Shown: piece after piece, positions 8,589-17,793 of the stretch | How the letters are laid out: each line of letters begins with the position of its first letter | How positions within the stretch are numbered: the stretch's first letter is position 1 | DNA from: Taishania sp965247975 | Lineage (GTDB): Bacteria; Bacteroidota; Bacteroidia; Flavobacteriales_D; Crocinitomicaceae | Assembly: GCA_965247975.1 (NCBI GenBank) | Contig: OZ252050.1 | Location: 2,976,001 to 3,040,000, forward strand | DNA length: 64,000 bases | Direction of reading: 5' to 3' | Made by a program: the position numbers and the translations under genes | Notes under the pieces: model-generated | Seen by the model: the letters and a program-made list of their open reading frames with translations, nothing else | What the model was told of the DNA's origin: nothing | The model's database searches: none

Positions 8589-8671
8589 ATACAAATTAAT
8601 CATTTCGGTTTCTGAAATCCTTGATTTTACTGATACTGATTTATGGATTTCAAAAGTAAGTCCCTCCTTGA

Positions 8672-9880
8672 TTATGAACTACTGAATTTAATCTGAAGTT
8701 GAGCATCGTATTCTTTTAGCCAATCTTTCTGCGGATTTTCAAGGAATTTCATCAAATGGATATAGTTGAATAAATGTAATCTACAAAAGCTCGCAAGATT
8801 TGAGAACGCCCATTTACGCTTGATTTTTTTATGTATGACAGTTAGTAGTAGATTGACGATTAGCGCACACCAAATCTGTATTTTGATGGCGTTTTCATTG
8901 TCGCCAAGGAAGAATTTTAGTGGGAAGTTTTGTTTGAGTTGTTTAAACAAAAGTTCTATTTGCCAGCGTTTCTTGTAAATCAACGCAATGTGTCCAGCAT
9001 TCATACCGAATAGGTTTGTTACAAATTCAAAGCAGCGTTTATTTTCATCATCCCAATAAGCTATTCTTCGCAATTCAAGGGTTTTAAGATACGATCCGTT
9101 CTCTTTTAAGTCTACTCGTATGATTTCATCTTTGATTACGCCATTGTCGATGTAAGAAGGAATGTCGTTTTCTTTCACTGTTTGATAAGCTGCATTGGAT
9201 TTTAAACGAGTAACGAAGAACACACCGTTTTCGGTGAACTCATCAAAAGCTTTATAGTCGTTATATCCCTTGTCAAATACAGCTATCTTACCCTTTTCAA
9301 GTTGTAAGTGCTTTAAAAACTGTTTATCATGCGTTGTGGCGGCAGAAAACCAAACGATTTTCGGAACTTTCCCTTGTAAATTGATTTGAGTATGCACTTT
9401 AATTCCACCTTTTCGTTTGCCTGTATTAGGCTTCCTACCCACACAACTCAAAATGTCTTTAAACAGAGATATGGTACTCGAATCGATGATTTCTAGCTTG
9501 TTCTCCCAAGCATACGACTGTCGGCTGTCCGAGATAATTGGTTGATATTCTTTAAGCAAGGAATAATACACATCTTGGAATACTAAATGACTTCTTCTCT
9601 TGTTTGCATCACTCAACGTACTTTTATAAGGAATGTGTTTTAACTGAAAGTGATTCATTTTCCCTTTCAGACCTAGCATTGATGCGGCTACTTCACGCAA
9701 TGAGGTGCAATGCGCGAATGTCGAAAACAACATACTTATCAGGTGATCCGAAGAATCAAACTTCTTAACATAATGATCTGCCAAGTGATTTTTGGCAATT
9801 TTATTCATTTTCTTTAAATCAATTAAAGAAATCAGCTGTCCGAAAACGGACTGTCCAAAAAAGTAGTTACTTTTATTCAT
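8672..9880 (-). CDS. IS4-family transposase (DDE)
   Basis: This 402-residue DDE transposase cuts and rejoins DNA at the element ends. The catalytic residues are Asp133 in EIIDSSTISL, Asp203 in AVFDKGYND and Glu309. Glu309 falls in the exact IS4 signature Y-x2-R-x3-E-x6-K (Tyr302, Arg305, Glu309, Lys316). An N-terminal domain of about 75 residues precedes the catalytic core and resembles the DUF4372 type common in Bacteroidota IS4 elements. The frame is uninterrupted. A -7 element TAGTTTTG lies 15 bases upstream of the ATG. Confidence 0.95.
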   Translation of the reverse strand: MNKSNYFFGQSVFGQLISLIDLKKMNKIAKNHLADHYVKKFDSSDHLISMLFSTFAHCTSLREVAASMLGLKGKMNHFQLKHIPYKSTLSDANKRRSHLVFQDVYYSLLKEYQPIISDSRQSYAWENKLEIIDSSTISLFKDILSCVGRKPNTGKRKGGIKVHTQINLQGKVPKIVWFSAATTHDKQFLKHLQLEKGKIAVFDKGYNDYKAFDEFTENGVFFVTRLKSNAAYQTVKENDIPSYIDNGVIKDEIIRVDLKENGSYLKTLELRRIAYWDDENKRCFEFVTNLFGMNAGHIALIYKKRWQIELLFKQLKQNFPLKFFLGDNENAIKIQIWCALIVNLLLTVIHKKIKRKWAFSNLASFCRLHLFNYIHLMKFLENPQKDWLKEYDAQLQIKFSSS

Positions 9881-9894
9881 GTGATTTTGTTCTG

Positions 9895-9902
9895 CAAAAC
9901 TA
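9895..9902 (-). promoter_or_regulatory. Transposase promoter -7 element
   Basis: Read on the - strand this is TAGTTTTG, a perfect match to the Bacteroidota consensus TAnnTTTG, 15 bases before the transposase ATG. No good -33 TTTG is seen at the usual spacing, where the IS hairpin lies instead. That would fit weak expression. Confidence 0.45.
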
Positions 9903-9911
9903 AATTACATT

Positions 9912-9945
9912 AAAGCGGGAAATCCTCTACAGGAAATCCCGCTTT
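9912..9945. terminator. Stem-loop inside the IS upstream of the transposase
   Basis: The arms AAAGCGGGA (9912-9920) and TCCCGCTTT (9937-9945) pair perfectly over nine bases, with a T run following on the + strand and an A run on the other side. Such a hairpin between an IS end and its transposase promoter usually blocks read-through from flanking genes. Termination activity is inferred. Confidence 0.6.
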
Positions 9946-9954
9946 TTTAAAAAG

Positions 9955-9972
9955 TTTTATCGGACACTAGTG
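9955..9972. repeat. IS right terminal inverted repeat
   Basis: These 18 bases are a perfect match to the reverse complement of 8571-8588. They lie on the transposase 5' side. Confidence 0.95.
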
Positions 9973-9981
9973 AAAAAAAAT
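9973..9981. repeat. Target-site duplication, right copy
   Basis: AAAAAAAAT directly abuts the right inverted end of the IS and matches 8562-8570. It lies 13 bases upstream of a promoter-like -7 element for the sigma factor gene. Confidence 0.75.
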
Positions 9982-9993
9982 AGATTTATTGTT

Positions 9994-10001
9994 TACCTTT
10001 C
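9994..10001 (+). promoter_or_regulatory. Possible -7 element for the ECF sigma gene
   Basis: TACCTTTC differs from TAnnTTTG in one base and lies 33 bases before the sigma factor ATG. The expected -33 position, 20 bases upstream, now falls on the IS end and target duplication. Confidence 0.35.
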
Positions 10002-10034
10002 GCAAAACTGAACATCTTAGTTAAAAGACGTTTC

Positions 10035-10577
10035 ATGCAAAGCAACAATTCATTAAAATCCGAAAAAGAAATAGAGTTGAAATTACTCTATAAGAAGTGG
10101 CCTTTATTTAAAAAGTACTTGAAAAATTTAGGCTGTAGCAATCAAATCGCTGAAGATATTTTCCAAGAATCCCTGTTGATTTACATACGAAAAAAAGAAG
10201 ACCCAAACTTTATCTTAACCGTCGAGCCAATTTTTTATGTACGAAATGTTGGAAAACTTCTTTGGTACAACCTTTCTCGAAAGGAACAAAAACAACCAAC
10301 GTTTACCTTAGAAACTGATGTTGAAGAAATCAATGATGATTGGTTTCATAAAGAAATGCTGTTAAAAAGCATGGAAAAAGCCATTGAAAAATTAGGAAAA
10401 CAATGTCAAGAAATCCTCCATTTGTTCTATGGTTTAAATTGGAACATGGAAAACATCGCAAAAAAAATCGGATTGAGAAATGATAAAGTTGCCAAAGCTC
10501 AAAAATACCGCTGTTTGCAAAAAGCGAAAGAATTTGTTGCTGATTATGAAACAAGTAATTCACTTCAAAGTTTTTAA
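10035..10577 (+). CDS. ECF-type RNA polymerase sigma factor
   Basis: This 180-residue sigma factor carries only regions 2 and 4. Region 2 includes the segment IAEDIFQESLLIYIRKK, which fits the core-binding and -10 recognition helices. Region 4 includes LGKQCQEILHLFYGLNWN and a helix-turn-helix around IAKKIGLRNDKVAKA. The next gene begins two bases after its stop and has an anti-sigma-like N-terminus, so the two form a sensor-effector pair. ECF factors of this type are held inactive at the membrane until a periplasmic signal arrives. The IS inserted upstream may alter its expression. Confidence 0.88.
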   Translation: MQSNNSLKSEKEIELKLLYKKWPLFKKYLKNLGCSNQIAEDIFQESLLIYIRKKEDPNFILTVEPIFYVRNVGKLLWYNLSRKEQKQPTFTLETDVEEINDDWFHKEMLLKSMEKAIEKLGKQCQEILHLFYGLNWNMENIAKKIGLRNDKVAKAQKYRCLQKAKEFVADYETSNSLQSF

Positions 10578-10579
10578 TT

Positions 10580-12943
10580 ATGAGTTTAGATTGGACAAAA
10601 ATGATCGAATTATATCTTCAAGGTGAGTTATCTCCTGAAGACAGTGGAAAGTTATTGGCAGAAGTTGAGCGAAATCCAAAACTTAAAGAGAATCTAGATC
10701 TACAAAAGAAAGTACACGAAATAGCGAAGCGAAGTGGCGAAAGACAATTGGTTAAAAAAGCAAGTAAAAGCTATCATCTGAAAAAAACAATTAGTTCAGC
10801 TTTAATTACTGTTCTTGTTATTGGAGTAATTTTGGTCACAACTTATATTTTATTTAAGTCATTCAAAAACGAACAATCTGAATCTCAATTTTTAAAGGAG
10901 ATGAATGTTAAATATTCATTTCTGGACGCAAAAGCTGAACTTGAGAACCTGCCTATAAGTTATTTTGAGTTTGATGGTTCAAATTCAGTGTTTCTTTCTC
11001 CTAAAGGAATATTATTATCTGTAACAGAAAACACATTTTTATTGAATGGAAAAACCTACTCTGGTAAAGCAGTCATTCAACTCCAAGAAGCGCTAGACGC
11101 ATCCGACTTTCTTAAAGCAGGCTTAAGTACAAAATCTGGTGATAAATTGTTAGAAACCCAAGGGATGTTTGGACTGAAAGCATTCACGCCAGAAGGTAAA
11201 CCGCTTACAATCAATAATAAAGATGGTCTATACATGCAGCTTCCTGTGGATAGCTACAAAAAGAACATGCAGCTTTTTAATGGTGTGAAATTAGCGAACG
11301 GAGAAATAGACTGGCAAAACCCAAAACCCATTGAAAAACTTCCAATCCAAGCAAACATGCTTGATTTAGATTTATACCCTCCAGGTTACGAAAAAAAATT
11401 AAACGACCTAAAATGGAAAAAAAGCAAAAAGGAAAGAGATAGTTTGTATTTGAGTTTTGAGCCTGAAACTTATGAATCGGAATACCCAGATGAACAGGAA
11501 TACTCATCCGAAATGTTAGAACAACCTGACTCAAGTAATGTCGATGGGAATTTCATGCAATGTTGCTATTGTCATGAGAGCAATAAAGACGGTACAGGTC
11601 CTAAATTAAAGAATATTCGACAAAAATGGAATCAAAAAGGAGTCCCTCTGCAATTGCTTTATGAATATGTTAGAGATTGGAAGTCATCATTTTCAAAACA
11701 TCCCTATATGAAAGAGCTTTCCGAAATGACACCAACGGACCATAACAATTTTCCAAAACTAAGTAATTCTGAAATTGACGAAATTTTAGATCTTTTCGAC
11801 ACAGGTGCCGCATGCTACACTCCTCTTGAAGAGAAAATCGATGCGAACGTTGGCTTATTACAACCTTCGAAAGTACTTGCAATTTGGAAAAAAGAATTTA
11901 ATGGAACGATACTGGCGACCAAAGATTTTGAAAAAAGAATGAAGGCGATTCATAAAGCGTGCGATCGCAGAATTTTTGAAATCTATTCAAAGCAATTAAA
12001 CAAACCACTTTGGGAATTAGATGAAGAAGTTGTTGCCTTAGGATATCCTGAATTTCAACAATTTGCTGACGAACATGTTGGTTCGTTAGATATTGATAAT
12101 GCCCACTTAGAAAATTTAAAATCATTTTATGAAAAAACCAGCTCAAAATTGAAGGAAATAGCGAAAAGTGACAACCAATTTCAAAAAGCAATAGAAAAAA
12201 AGTGGAATGCAAAAGTTAGCGATTCTCGAAACAGGGAGTCAATTCGCACATCTGAGCGAGCAAGTGCGCTGTTTTATGAAGAAGCAAATTTAAATTTGAA
12301 CAATGTACTAAAGCAATTGGGAAAAACAAAAACTATCGGTGTTACTATTCGAGGAAATGGTCAATTACAAAACTCTAATGTTTACAACATTGATAGATAC
12401 GTGTTAGAAACTACAATTGCAAGAAAAACTAGTTCTTTCTATGACAAGGATACAGGAAAAACAGCAACAATCACTTACAACGATTTAAGTGCAACAATTA
12501 AAAATGCTAACCGCTACTCAAAAATATATCTTTATTTGTTTCCTAGTCAGTTGTCATCTTTTGAAAGGATTATTCCATCAAAGAATAAAATCAATTATTC
12601 ACTTAATGCAAATATAAATTATGATGCAGTTTTTGTTGGAATAAATGATGAAGGCTACTTTATTCTCAAGAAAAATGATCTAAAAAGCGGGAATATGGGA
12701 GAAATCAGCCTAAGCAAAGTTTCTGAAGCCCAATTTGAAAACACCATTAATAGCATGGATCAAAAACGGAAATCAGAATCCAGTAAAATGTATGAGAGTC
12801 AAGAAGAATTAGATTGGATTAAACTTGAAGTGGAAAATTACAAAGTTGAAAAATCCAGAATTGAGAATAAAGAATTCAGATTTAAAGTAGAATCAATTAT
12901 TTTTCCATGCAATTATGAACTAACAGATTCTGCATGGAAATAA
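10580..12943 (+). CDS. Anti-sigma-like membrane protein with periplasmic c-type haem motif
   Basis: This 787-residue protein has three parts. Residues 1-65 are cytoplasmic, with a start (IELYLQGELSPEDSGKLLAE) typical of anti-sigma N-termini. Residues 71-92 form one membrane helix. The rest should lie in the periplasm. There a beta-rich domain (about 110-290) is followed by a short cytochrome-c-like module: CCYCH at 328-332 (a CXXCH haem motif), DGTGPKL, and a possible Met383 ligand before FPKLSNSEIDEILDLF. The last 380 residues are helical and then beta-rich and are not recognised. It is co-transcribed with the ECF sigma gene. A redox or haem-dependent release of the sigma factor is my inference. 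Confidence 0.7.
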   Translation: MSLDWTKMIELYLQGELSPEDSGKLLAEVERNPKLKENLDLQKKVHEIAKRSGERQLVKKASKSYHLKKTISSALITVLVIGVILVTTYILFKSFKNEQSESQFLKEMNVKYSFLDAKAELENLPISYFEFDGSNSVFLSPKGILLSVTENTFLLNGKTYSGKAVIQLQEALDASDFLKAGLSTKSGDKLLETQGMFGLKAFTPEGKPLTINNKDGLYMQLPVDSYKKNMQLFNGVKLANGEIDWQNPKPIEKLPIQANMLDLDLYPPGYEKKLNDLKWKKSKKERDSLYLSFEPETYESEYPDEQEYSSEMLEQPDSSNVDGNFMQCCYCHESNKDGTGPKLKNIRQKWNQKGVPLQLLYEYVRDWKSSFSKHPYMKELSEMTPTDHNNFPKLSNSEIDEILDLFDTGAACYTPLEEKIDANVGLLQPSKVLAIWKKEFNGTILATKDFEKRMKAIHKACDRRIFEIYSKQLNKPLWELDEEVVALGYPEFQQFADEHVGSLDIDNAHLENLKSFYEKTSSKLKEIAKSDNQFQKAIEKKWNAKVSDSRNRESIRTSERASALFYEEANLNLNNVLKQLGKTKTIGVTIRGNGQLQNSNVYNIDRYVLETTIARKTSSFYDKDTGKTATITYNDLSATIKNANRYSKIYLYLFPSQLSSFERIIPSKNKINYSLNANINYDAVFVGINDEGYFILKKNDLKSGNMGEISLSKVSEAQFENTINSMDQKRKSESSKMYESQEELDWIKLEVENYKVEKSRIENKEFRFKVESIIFPCNYELTDSAWK

Positions 12944-13000
12944 ATCCATTTTAGCGTTTATTTTTTTCTAATAGAGCTAGTAAATCCCTAACTTTACCCC

Positions 13001-13456
13001 ATGAACAACGATTCATCGTCAAATTCTGATTTTATAAATCCCATTGATCCGGACAAAATCACTGAGAATCCGCATTCGTTGGAATATCCGCATCATGCAG
13101 GAAGTGCTTTGGTGAAACCTGAAGATAAAGGTAAAATCAAAGGCAGAGCTTTGTCGGCGATGGAGCATCAAACAGATATGCAATTGTCGCAAATCTATGA
13201 ACAAATGCAACTCCTTGCAGATCAAGTTAAAAAACTAAATCAGCGGAAAGAAATTTCAGAAATCATCTATCAAGCTGAAATGCGTTTTGAGCCGTTGATC
13301 AATCATGTTTATCATGTCTATAAAAAAGATAACGGTACTTTTTTGCTTTCTTTAATAGCTCCAGAACAATGGGGACGCAGTTCAAAATTTGAATTTATTG
13401 CCACTGTTCGATTATTAGCTGACCACACTTGGGATGTTTTAGTTGGAGAATTGTAA
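13001..13456 (+). CDS. DUF2452-like conserved protein
   Basis: This 151-residue cytoplasmic protein belongs, by its pattern, to a conserved Bacteroidota family (DUF2452). Typical segments are NPHSLEYPHHAGSALVKPED, GKIKGRALSAMEHQT and the coiled-coil-like QLSQIYEQMQLLADQVKKL. The C-terminal part has many aromatic residues (FEPLINHVYHVYKK). The function is unknown. A TAACTTTA box just before the ATG resembles a -7 element. It stands alone between the sigma operon and a large secreted protein gene. Confidence 0.7.
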   Translation: MNNDSSSNSDFINPIDPDKITENPHSLEYPHHAGSALVKPEDKGKIKGRALSAMEHQTDMQLSQIYEQMQLLADQVKKLNQRKEISEIIYQAEMRFEPLINHVYHVYKKDNGTFLLSLIAPEQWGRSSKFEFIATVRLLADHTWDVLVGEL

Positions 13457-13631
13457 TTTTTTTTGTACATTTACTTGAAAGCTAATTCTTCCTTATTAAC
13501 AATTAAGTTATTGTTAAACAGCTTGTTAGTATAGTTATCAACTATTTGTTGTGTGTAGTTTTACGATTGGTCAGTTAAATTAAGTCAACAAATTCAATAA
13601 TCTTACGGTCAGGTAATCAAATACATAGAAC

Positions 13632-16600
13632 ATGAAAACACGTTCACATGTAAGGAATTTTACATTTCTTACTTTAGGTTTGCTAGTCAATCTGCTACCA
13701 TTTAGTTCATTTTCACAATGTCCAACGGCACCAGCTGACCAAACTATTACTTGCGGATCCTCTACTACGTTGAATGCGCAAACAGGTTATGTCAACTATC
13801 AAGTTGTTACAACTTCGTGCAGTGCTATACCAATTTCTGGTGCAACTGCTTTCCCGACGGCTTGTGATGATTGTATTACAGGCCAAATTCCAATTGGATT
13901 TCCGTTTAATTTTTTCGGCAATGTTTATAACGATGTTGTTATCCAATCAAACGGAATTTTGGGCTTTGGTCCATTCACTTACGTTGGCTACAACTCATTT
14001 GCAATTCCATCTGGAGGTAACCCGAATAATTACATCGCGGGATTTTATGCTGATATAGACATTCGTTATGGAGGAACCATTACCTATCAATCTATTGGTG
14101 TTGCGCCGAATCGACAGTTTATAGCAAGCTATGATAATTGCGTGCCTTACAACGTTGGTAGTGGGGCTGGAACAGGAACTGTTTCCTTTCAAATAATTCT
14201 CAACGAAGATGGATCATTTTATACGCAAATTTCTCAACTTTCAGCAAATTGGTGGGCTTCCACGTCGTTAGCATTAGCAACACAAGGAGCGGAAAATGAT
14301 ATTGGAACACTAGCTTTCCCTGTACCTGGAAGAAATGCAACAGATTGGCCAGCAATTGTATCAACAGATCTAGATTGTCATTTATTTAATCCAGTGCCTT
14401 GTATTTTTCAAGAATGGGAAGTTGGCGGCACAACTGTTTCCACAAATGCTTCTTATACCGTTAGTCCGAATGTGACAACCGATTACGTCGCTGTGTGGGA
14501 TTGTTCTAATGGTTTAATTTGTAGGGACACTACCACTATATCCATCGCTGGACCAACCATGTCTCAAGGAACTTTAGTAAACAACTCAAGTTGTACCTCG
14601 CCAGACGGTTCTATTCAACTTAACTTTTCAAATCTTGCAGCAGGAACTTATACGTTAAATTACTTAGCTAATGGAACTCCAACTTCTACGAGCGTAACCT
14701 TAGGTGGAGCTACAACCATTGCTCAAGGTGCAACATTCAATTCTGGTTCGCTAGATGTATCTGATGGGACATGGATTCGAAATACCTCTGGCTCCACTTG
14801 TAACGGGTCAGCTGGTACATCTTATTATTATGATGTTTATTCTTTTCAAGTTTCTGCTTCAGGATCTTATACATTTGTTGGTTGCTTCCCAACTATTGAT
14901 GGTCATGCATCCTTGTACCAAAATGCTTTTAATCCAGCAAATCCTTGTGGGACACCATCAGATTTTATAATTGCCAATGATGATACAGGAGCCTCATGTG
15001 GAGCTGATGATCCTCAATTAGTAGCAACGCTGACAACTGGAGTTACATATTATATTGTAAGTACAAGTTTTTACTCAACGACTACAGGAGCATATAGTTG
15101 GACTTTCACAGGTCCAGCAGGAGCAACCATTTCTGGCGCAGGGAGTCCAAGTGCAACAATTACAGGACTTGTAGCTGGAGATTATTCCAATTTCACAATT
15201 GGTTCAGGATGTAATTCAGCGGCATTGGCTGGACCTATTTCACTTACAGGACCATCTACGCCAGCAACAACTGGAGTTACCATTTGTCCGGGAGGTTCAG
15301 GAAATTTAACTTCATCGGCATCTTGTACTACAATGACAGGTACTACAATAAATCAAAGCACAACATTTAACACTGGATCTCTTGCAGCTTCAGATCCAAC
15401 TTGGAATCGTACCAACAGTGGAACAACGTGCGGACTTTCCGGAGTTGGTACTTCATGTTACCACGATGTTTTTACGTTTCAAGTAACAACCAGTGGATCT
15501 TATACTTTTAATATGTGTACATCTGGAACTAATTGGGATGGTTTTGGAGCTTTGTACCAAAATAATTTCAATGCTGCCAGTCCATGTGGTGTTTCTGCAA
15601 ATTTTGTTTCAGCGGATGACGATGGAAACGCCGGGGGGCAATGTAATAATGACGCAAGAATAATTGTCACTCTGGCTCCAGGTATTACCTATTATTTGGT
15701 GACAACAAGCTTTGCAAATTCTGTGACTGGAAATTATCAATGGGTCTACACAGGTCCTGCAGGGGCAACAATTTTCTACAACCTAACACCTGCACCAGTT
15801 CAATGGTACACTACTGCAACGGGAGGAACGAGCATTGGTTCTGGAGCAAGCTTTAATCCTGTTGGTGTTGCTGGTTCAGGTTTACCAAACACAAATACAT
15901 CAGGAACGTATTCTTTCTATGCTGCATGTCCTGAAACTCCAAATTGCAGAACTCAAACAGATTTTGTTATCAATACAGCTTCAACAGCACCAACATCTGT
16001 TTCAGGAGGAGGAACTCTTTGCCAAGGAATAGCAAGTAATTTATCCATTGTTGGCGGAAGTCTAGGAAATGGTTCTACCTGGGAGTGGTTTGAAGGGTCA
16101 TGTGGAGGAACATCGGTTGGAACTGGCGCAAGCTATTATGCAAATCCAACTACAACTACAACTTATTATGTGCGAGCAAGCGCAGGAGATTGCCCTGCTA
16201 CAACGTGTCAATCTGCAACGATTACAATGCCAAATGCCGGAACGACATTAGCTAATAACAACGAAAGCGCAACGTGTATTGTTAACCAAAACGGTTATGT
16301 TCATTTCTACCATTCAAGTGGCCGACTTTTAGCATCTATAAATTCTTATGGTCAAGATTTAGGAAATGTAGATGTAACTGCTTATGCAGGAAGTCCAGTG
16401 GATGTGCCAGCTTGTGGATATCCATATTATGAAACAGCAACGATGGGAAGACACTGGGTTATTACTCCGACGAACCAGCCTACTAATTTGGTAGATGTTG
16501 TATTGCATTTTGATCAAGGAGAATTCAATTCGCTTATTACAGCCTCAACAGGAAATCCAAGTCCCGACGACGATGTTGCATTGATAAGCGATTTAAAATT

Positions 16601-17375
16601 GAGTAAATACTCAGGGCCAAATAATGTGGATGGCAATCCATCAAATAATTGTGCTTCAGCAGGAGGAAATGGAGGAACAACCATACATTCTCAAATTGCA
16701 AACGGAAATTCTTCAAGCCTTCGACCTGGATTTAATTCAAATGGAAGATATGTTCGCTTTAACATCAGTTCTTTCTCAGAATTTTGGCTCCACGGACAAA
16801 ACATCAATAGTCCGTTGGCTACAGAACTATTTTCATTCTCAGCAAACTGTGAAACAGAAAATACCGTAAAAGTCAACTGGTCAACATTAAGTGAATCTAA
16901 TTGCGTGAATTATACCGTTTCAAAAAGCACTGGAAATGATGACTGGCAATCTGTGCAAACAGTGAATTGTTCTGCACCATCATCGATTCAACGAGATTAT
17001 CAAGTTATAGATGAAAACAGATATCAAGGTGTTTCTTATTACCGATTAGAAGAACTAGATAATAATGGAATCGTTCATGTTTTACAAACATTATCGGTCT
17101 CATGCAGTGAAAATGAGTTACAAATGATTGTATATCCAAATCCAGCGCAAAACAACTTTAATGTTCAAATAAATTCTGCAACGCCAAAAGACAATGTGGA
17201 ACTTACAGTAACAGATATGAGTGGCAAGAAGATTATCTCAAACACCTTTGATTTGAAAAAGGGAAGCACTGTTTTGCCATTTGAAAGCGAACAATTAAGT
17301 GCAGGAACGTATTTAATCTTTGTTAATAATATCGATCAGCAATTGAAACCACTTAAATTAATTATTCAAAAATAA
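13632..17375 (+). CDS. Large T9SS-exported protein with two paralogous domains
   Basis: This 1247-residue secreted protein has a signal peptide ending near FSSFSQ and a C-terminal type A sorting domain (VYPNPAQNNFNVQ ... GTYLIFVNN), which marks it for T9SS export and surface attachment. Two related domains, at about residues 368-495 and 578-715, share the layout FNxGSLxxSDxTW, YxYDVxxFQV, SYTF and acidic DDDxG-like loops. These resemble PPC-type or lectin-like beta sandwiches that often bind Ca2+. Ig-like linkers and many Cys residues lie between. The small gene downstream starts six bases after its stop and is probably co-expressed. An adhesin or polymer-binding role is plausible but unproven. 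Confidence 0.8.
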   Translation: MKTRSHVRNFTFLTLGLLVNLLPFSSFSQCPTAPADQTITCGSSTTLNAQTGYVNYQVVTTSCSAIPISGATAFPTACDDCITGQIPIGFPFNFFGNVYNDVVIQSNGILGFGPFTYVGYNSFAIPSGGNPNNYIAGFYADIDIRYGGTITYQSIGVAPNRQFIASYDNCVPYNVGSGAGTGTVSFQIILNEDGSFYTQISQLSANWWASTSLALATQGAENDIGTLAFPVPGRNATDWPAIVSTDLDCHLFNPVPCIFQEWEVGGTTVSTNASYTVSPNVTTDYVAVWDCSNGLICRDTTTISIAGPTMSQGTLVNNSSCTSPDGSIQLNFSNLAAGTYTLNYLANGTPTSTSVTLGGATTIAQGATFNSGSLDVSDGTWIRNTSGSTCNGSAGTSYYYDVYSFQVSASGSYTFVGCFPTIDGHASLYQNAFNPANPCGTPSDFIIANDDTGASCGADDPQLVATLTTGVTYYIVSTSFYSTTTGAYSWTFTGPAGATISGAGSPSATITGLVAGDYSNFTIGSGCNSAALAGPISLTGPSTPATTGVTICPGGSGNLTSSASCTTMTGTTINQSTTFNTGSLAASDPTWNRTNSGTTCGLSGVGTSCYHDVFTFQVTTSGSYTFNMCTSGTNWDGFGALYQNNFNAASPCGVSANFVSADDDGNAGGQCNNDARIIVTLAPGITYYLVTTSFANSVTGNYQWVYTGPAGATIFYNLTPAPVQWYTTATGGTSIGSGASFNPVGVAGSGLPNTNTSGTYSFYAACPETPNCRTQTDFVINTASTAPTSVSGGGTLCQGIASNLSIVGGSLGNGSTWEWFEGSCGGTSVGTGASYYANPTTTTTYYVRASAGDCPATTCQSATITMPNAGTTLANNNESATCIVNQNGYVHFYHSSGRLLASINSYGQDLGNVDVTAYAGSPVDVPACGYPYYETATMGRHWVITPTNQPTNLVDVVLHFDQGEFNSLITASTGNPSPDDDVALISDLKLSKYSGPNNVDGNPSNNCASAGGNGGTTIHSQIANGNSSSLRPGFNSNGRYVRFNISSFSEFWLHGQNINSPLATELFSFSANCETENTVKVNWSTLSESNCVNYTVSKSTGNDDWQSVQTVNCSAPSSIQRDYQVIDENRYQGVSYYRLEELDNNGIVHVLQTLSVSCSENELQMIVYPNPAQNNFNVQINSATPKDNVELTVTDMSGKKIISNTFDLKKGSTVLPFESEQLSAGTYLIFVNNIDQQLKPLKLIIQK

Positions 17376-17380
17376 TACAG

Positions 17381-17737
17381 ATGAAAAAGATTATATTTTC
17401 CATGCTATTCGCAATTTGTTCAGTTACAACTTTTGCTCAAGAATCACACAAAGCTGAACCTAACTCAAATTTAGCTGAATTAAGAACTAAGGAAATCATG
17501 GATTTTTTCCAGTTGGACAATTCCTTGAAGTCACAAATTTTAGCAATTTCATCGACCTATATCGACAAGAATGCTAGTCTCGAAAAGACTGACATGCATG
17601 AAGAAACAATTAAAATGGGCAAAATCTACAACAAGCAACAACATGATGATGCTATTAAAAAATTGTTGTCTGAAGACAACCGTTTGCTATATGAAAAATT
17701 TGAGAACGTTTGTGAATATTGCATGACAAATAAATGA
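17381..17737 (+). CDS. Small exported protein, unknown function
   Basis: This 118-residue protein has a clear signal peptide (cleavage near TTFAQ). The mature part is helical and charged, with two Cys near the end as CEYC. I do not recognise the family. It starts six bases after the large T9SS cargo gene and is followed by a strong terminator, so the two form one transcription unit. It could be a periplasmic partner of the cargo protein. Confidence 0.7.
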   Translation: MKKIIFSMLFAICSVTTFAQESHKAEPNSNLAELRTKEIMDFFQLDNSLKSQILAISSTYIDKNASLEKTDMHEETIKMGKIYNKQQHDDAIKKLLSEDNRLLYEKFENVCEYCMTNK

Positions 17738-17763
17738 TTTTTCACCAATTTTAGAATGTACAG

Positions 17764-17793
17764 GCCGCTTGATTTTTTCATAGCGGCTTTTTT
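17764..17793 (+). terminator. Rho-independent terminator
   Basis: GCCGCT (17764-17769) pairs with AGCGGC (17782-17787), followed by six T. It ends the secreted-protein operon and lies between convergent genes. Confidence 0.8.

Larger units (their letters stand above)
8571..9972 (-). mobile_element. IS4-family insertion sequence, complete
   Basis: The element spans 1402 bases. It is bounded by perfect 18-base inverted ends, CACTAGTGTCCGATAAAA at 8571-8588 and its reverse complement at 9955-9972. Both sides carry the 9-base sequence AAAAAAAAT (8562-8570 and 9973-9981), which is a target duplication, though the A-rich context makes its exact length less certain. One transposase gene fills most of it on the - strand. 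Intact ends and an open transposase frame indicate a recent insertion that is probably still active. Confidence 0.93.

Noticed and set aside
9973..9981. A longer target duplication of the IS element
   Set aside because: The bases beyond the nine differ on the two sides (T on the left, A on the right), so nine is the maximum.
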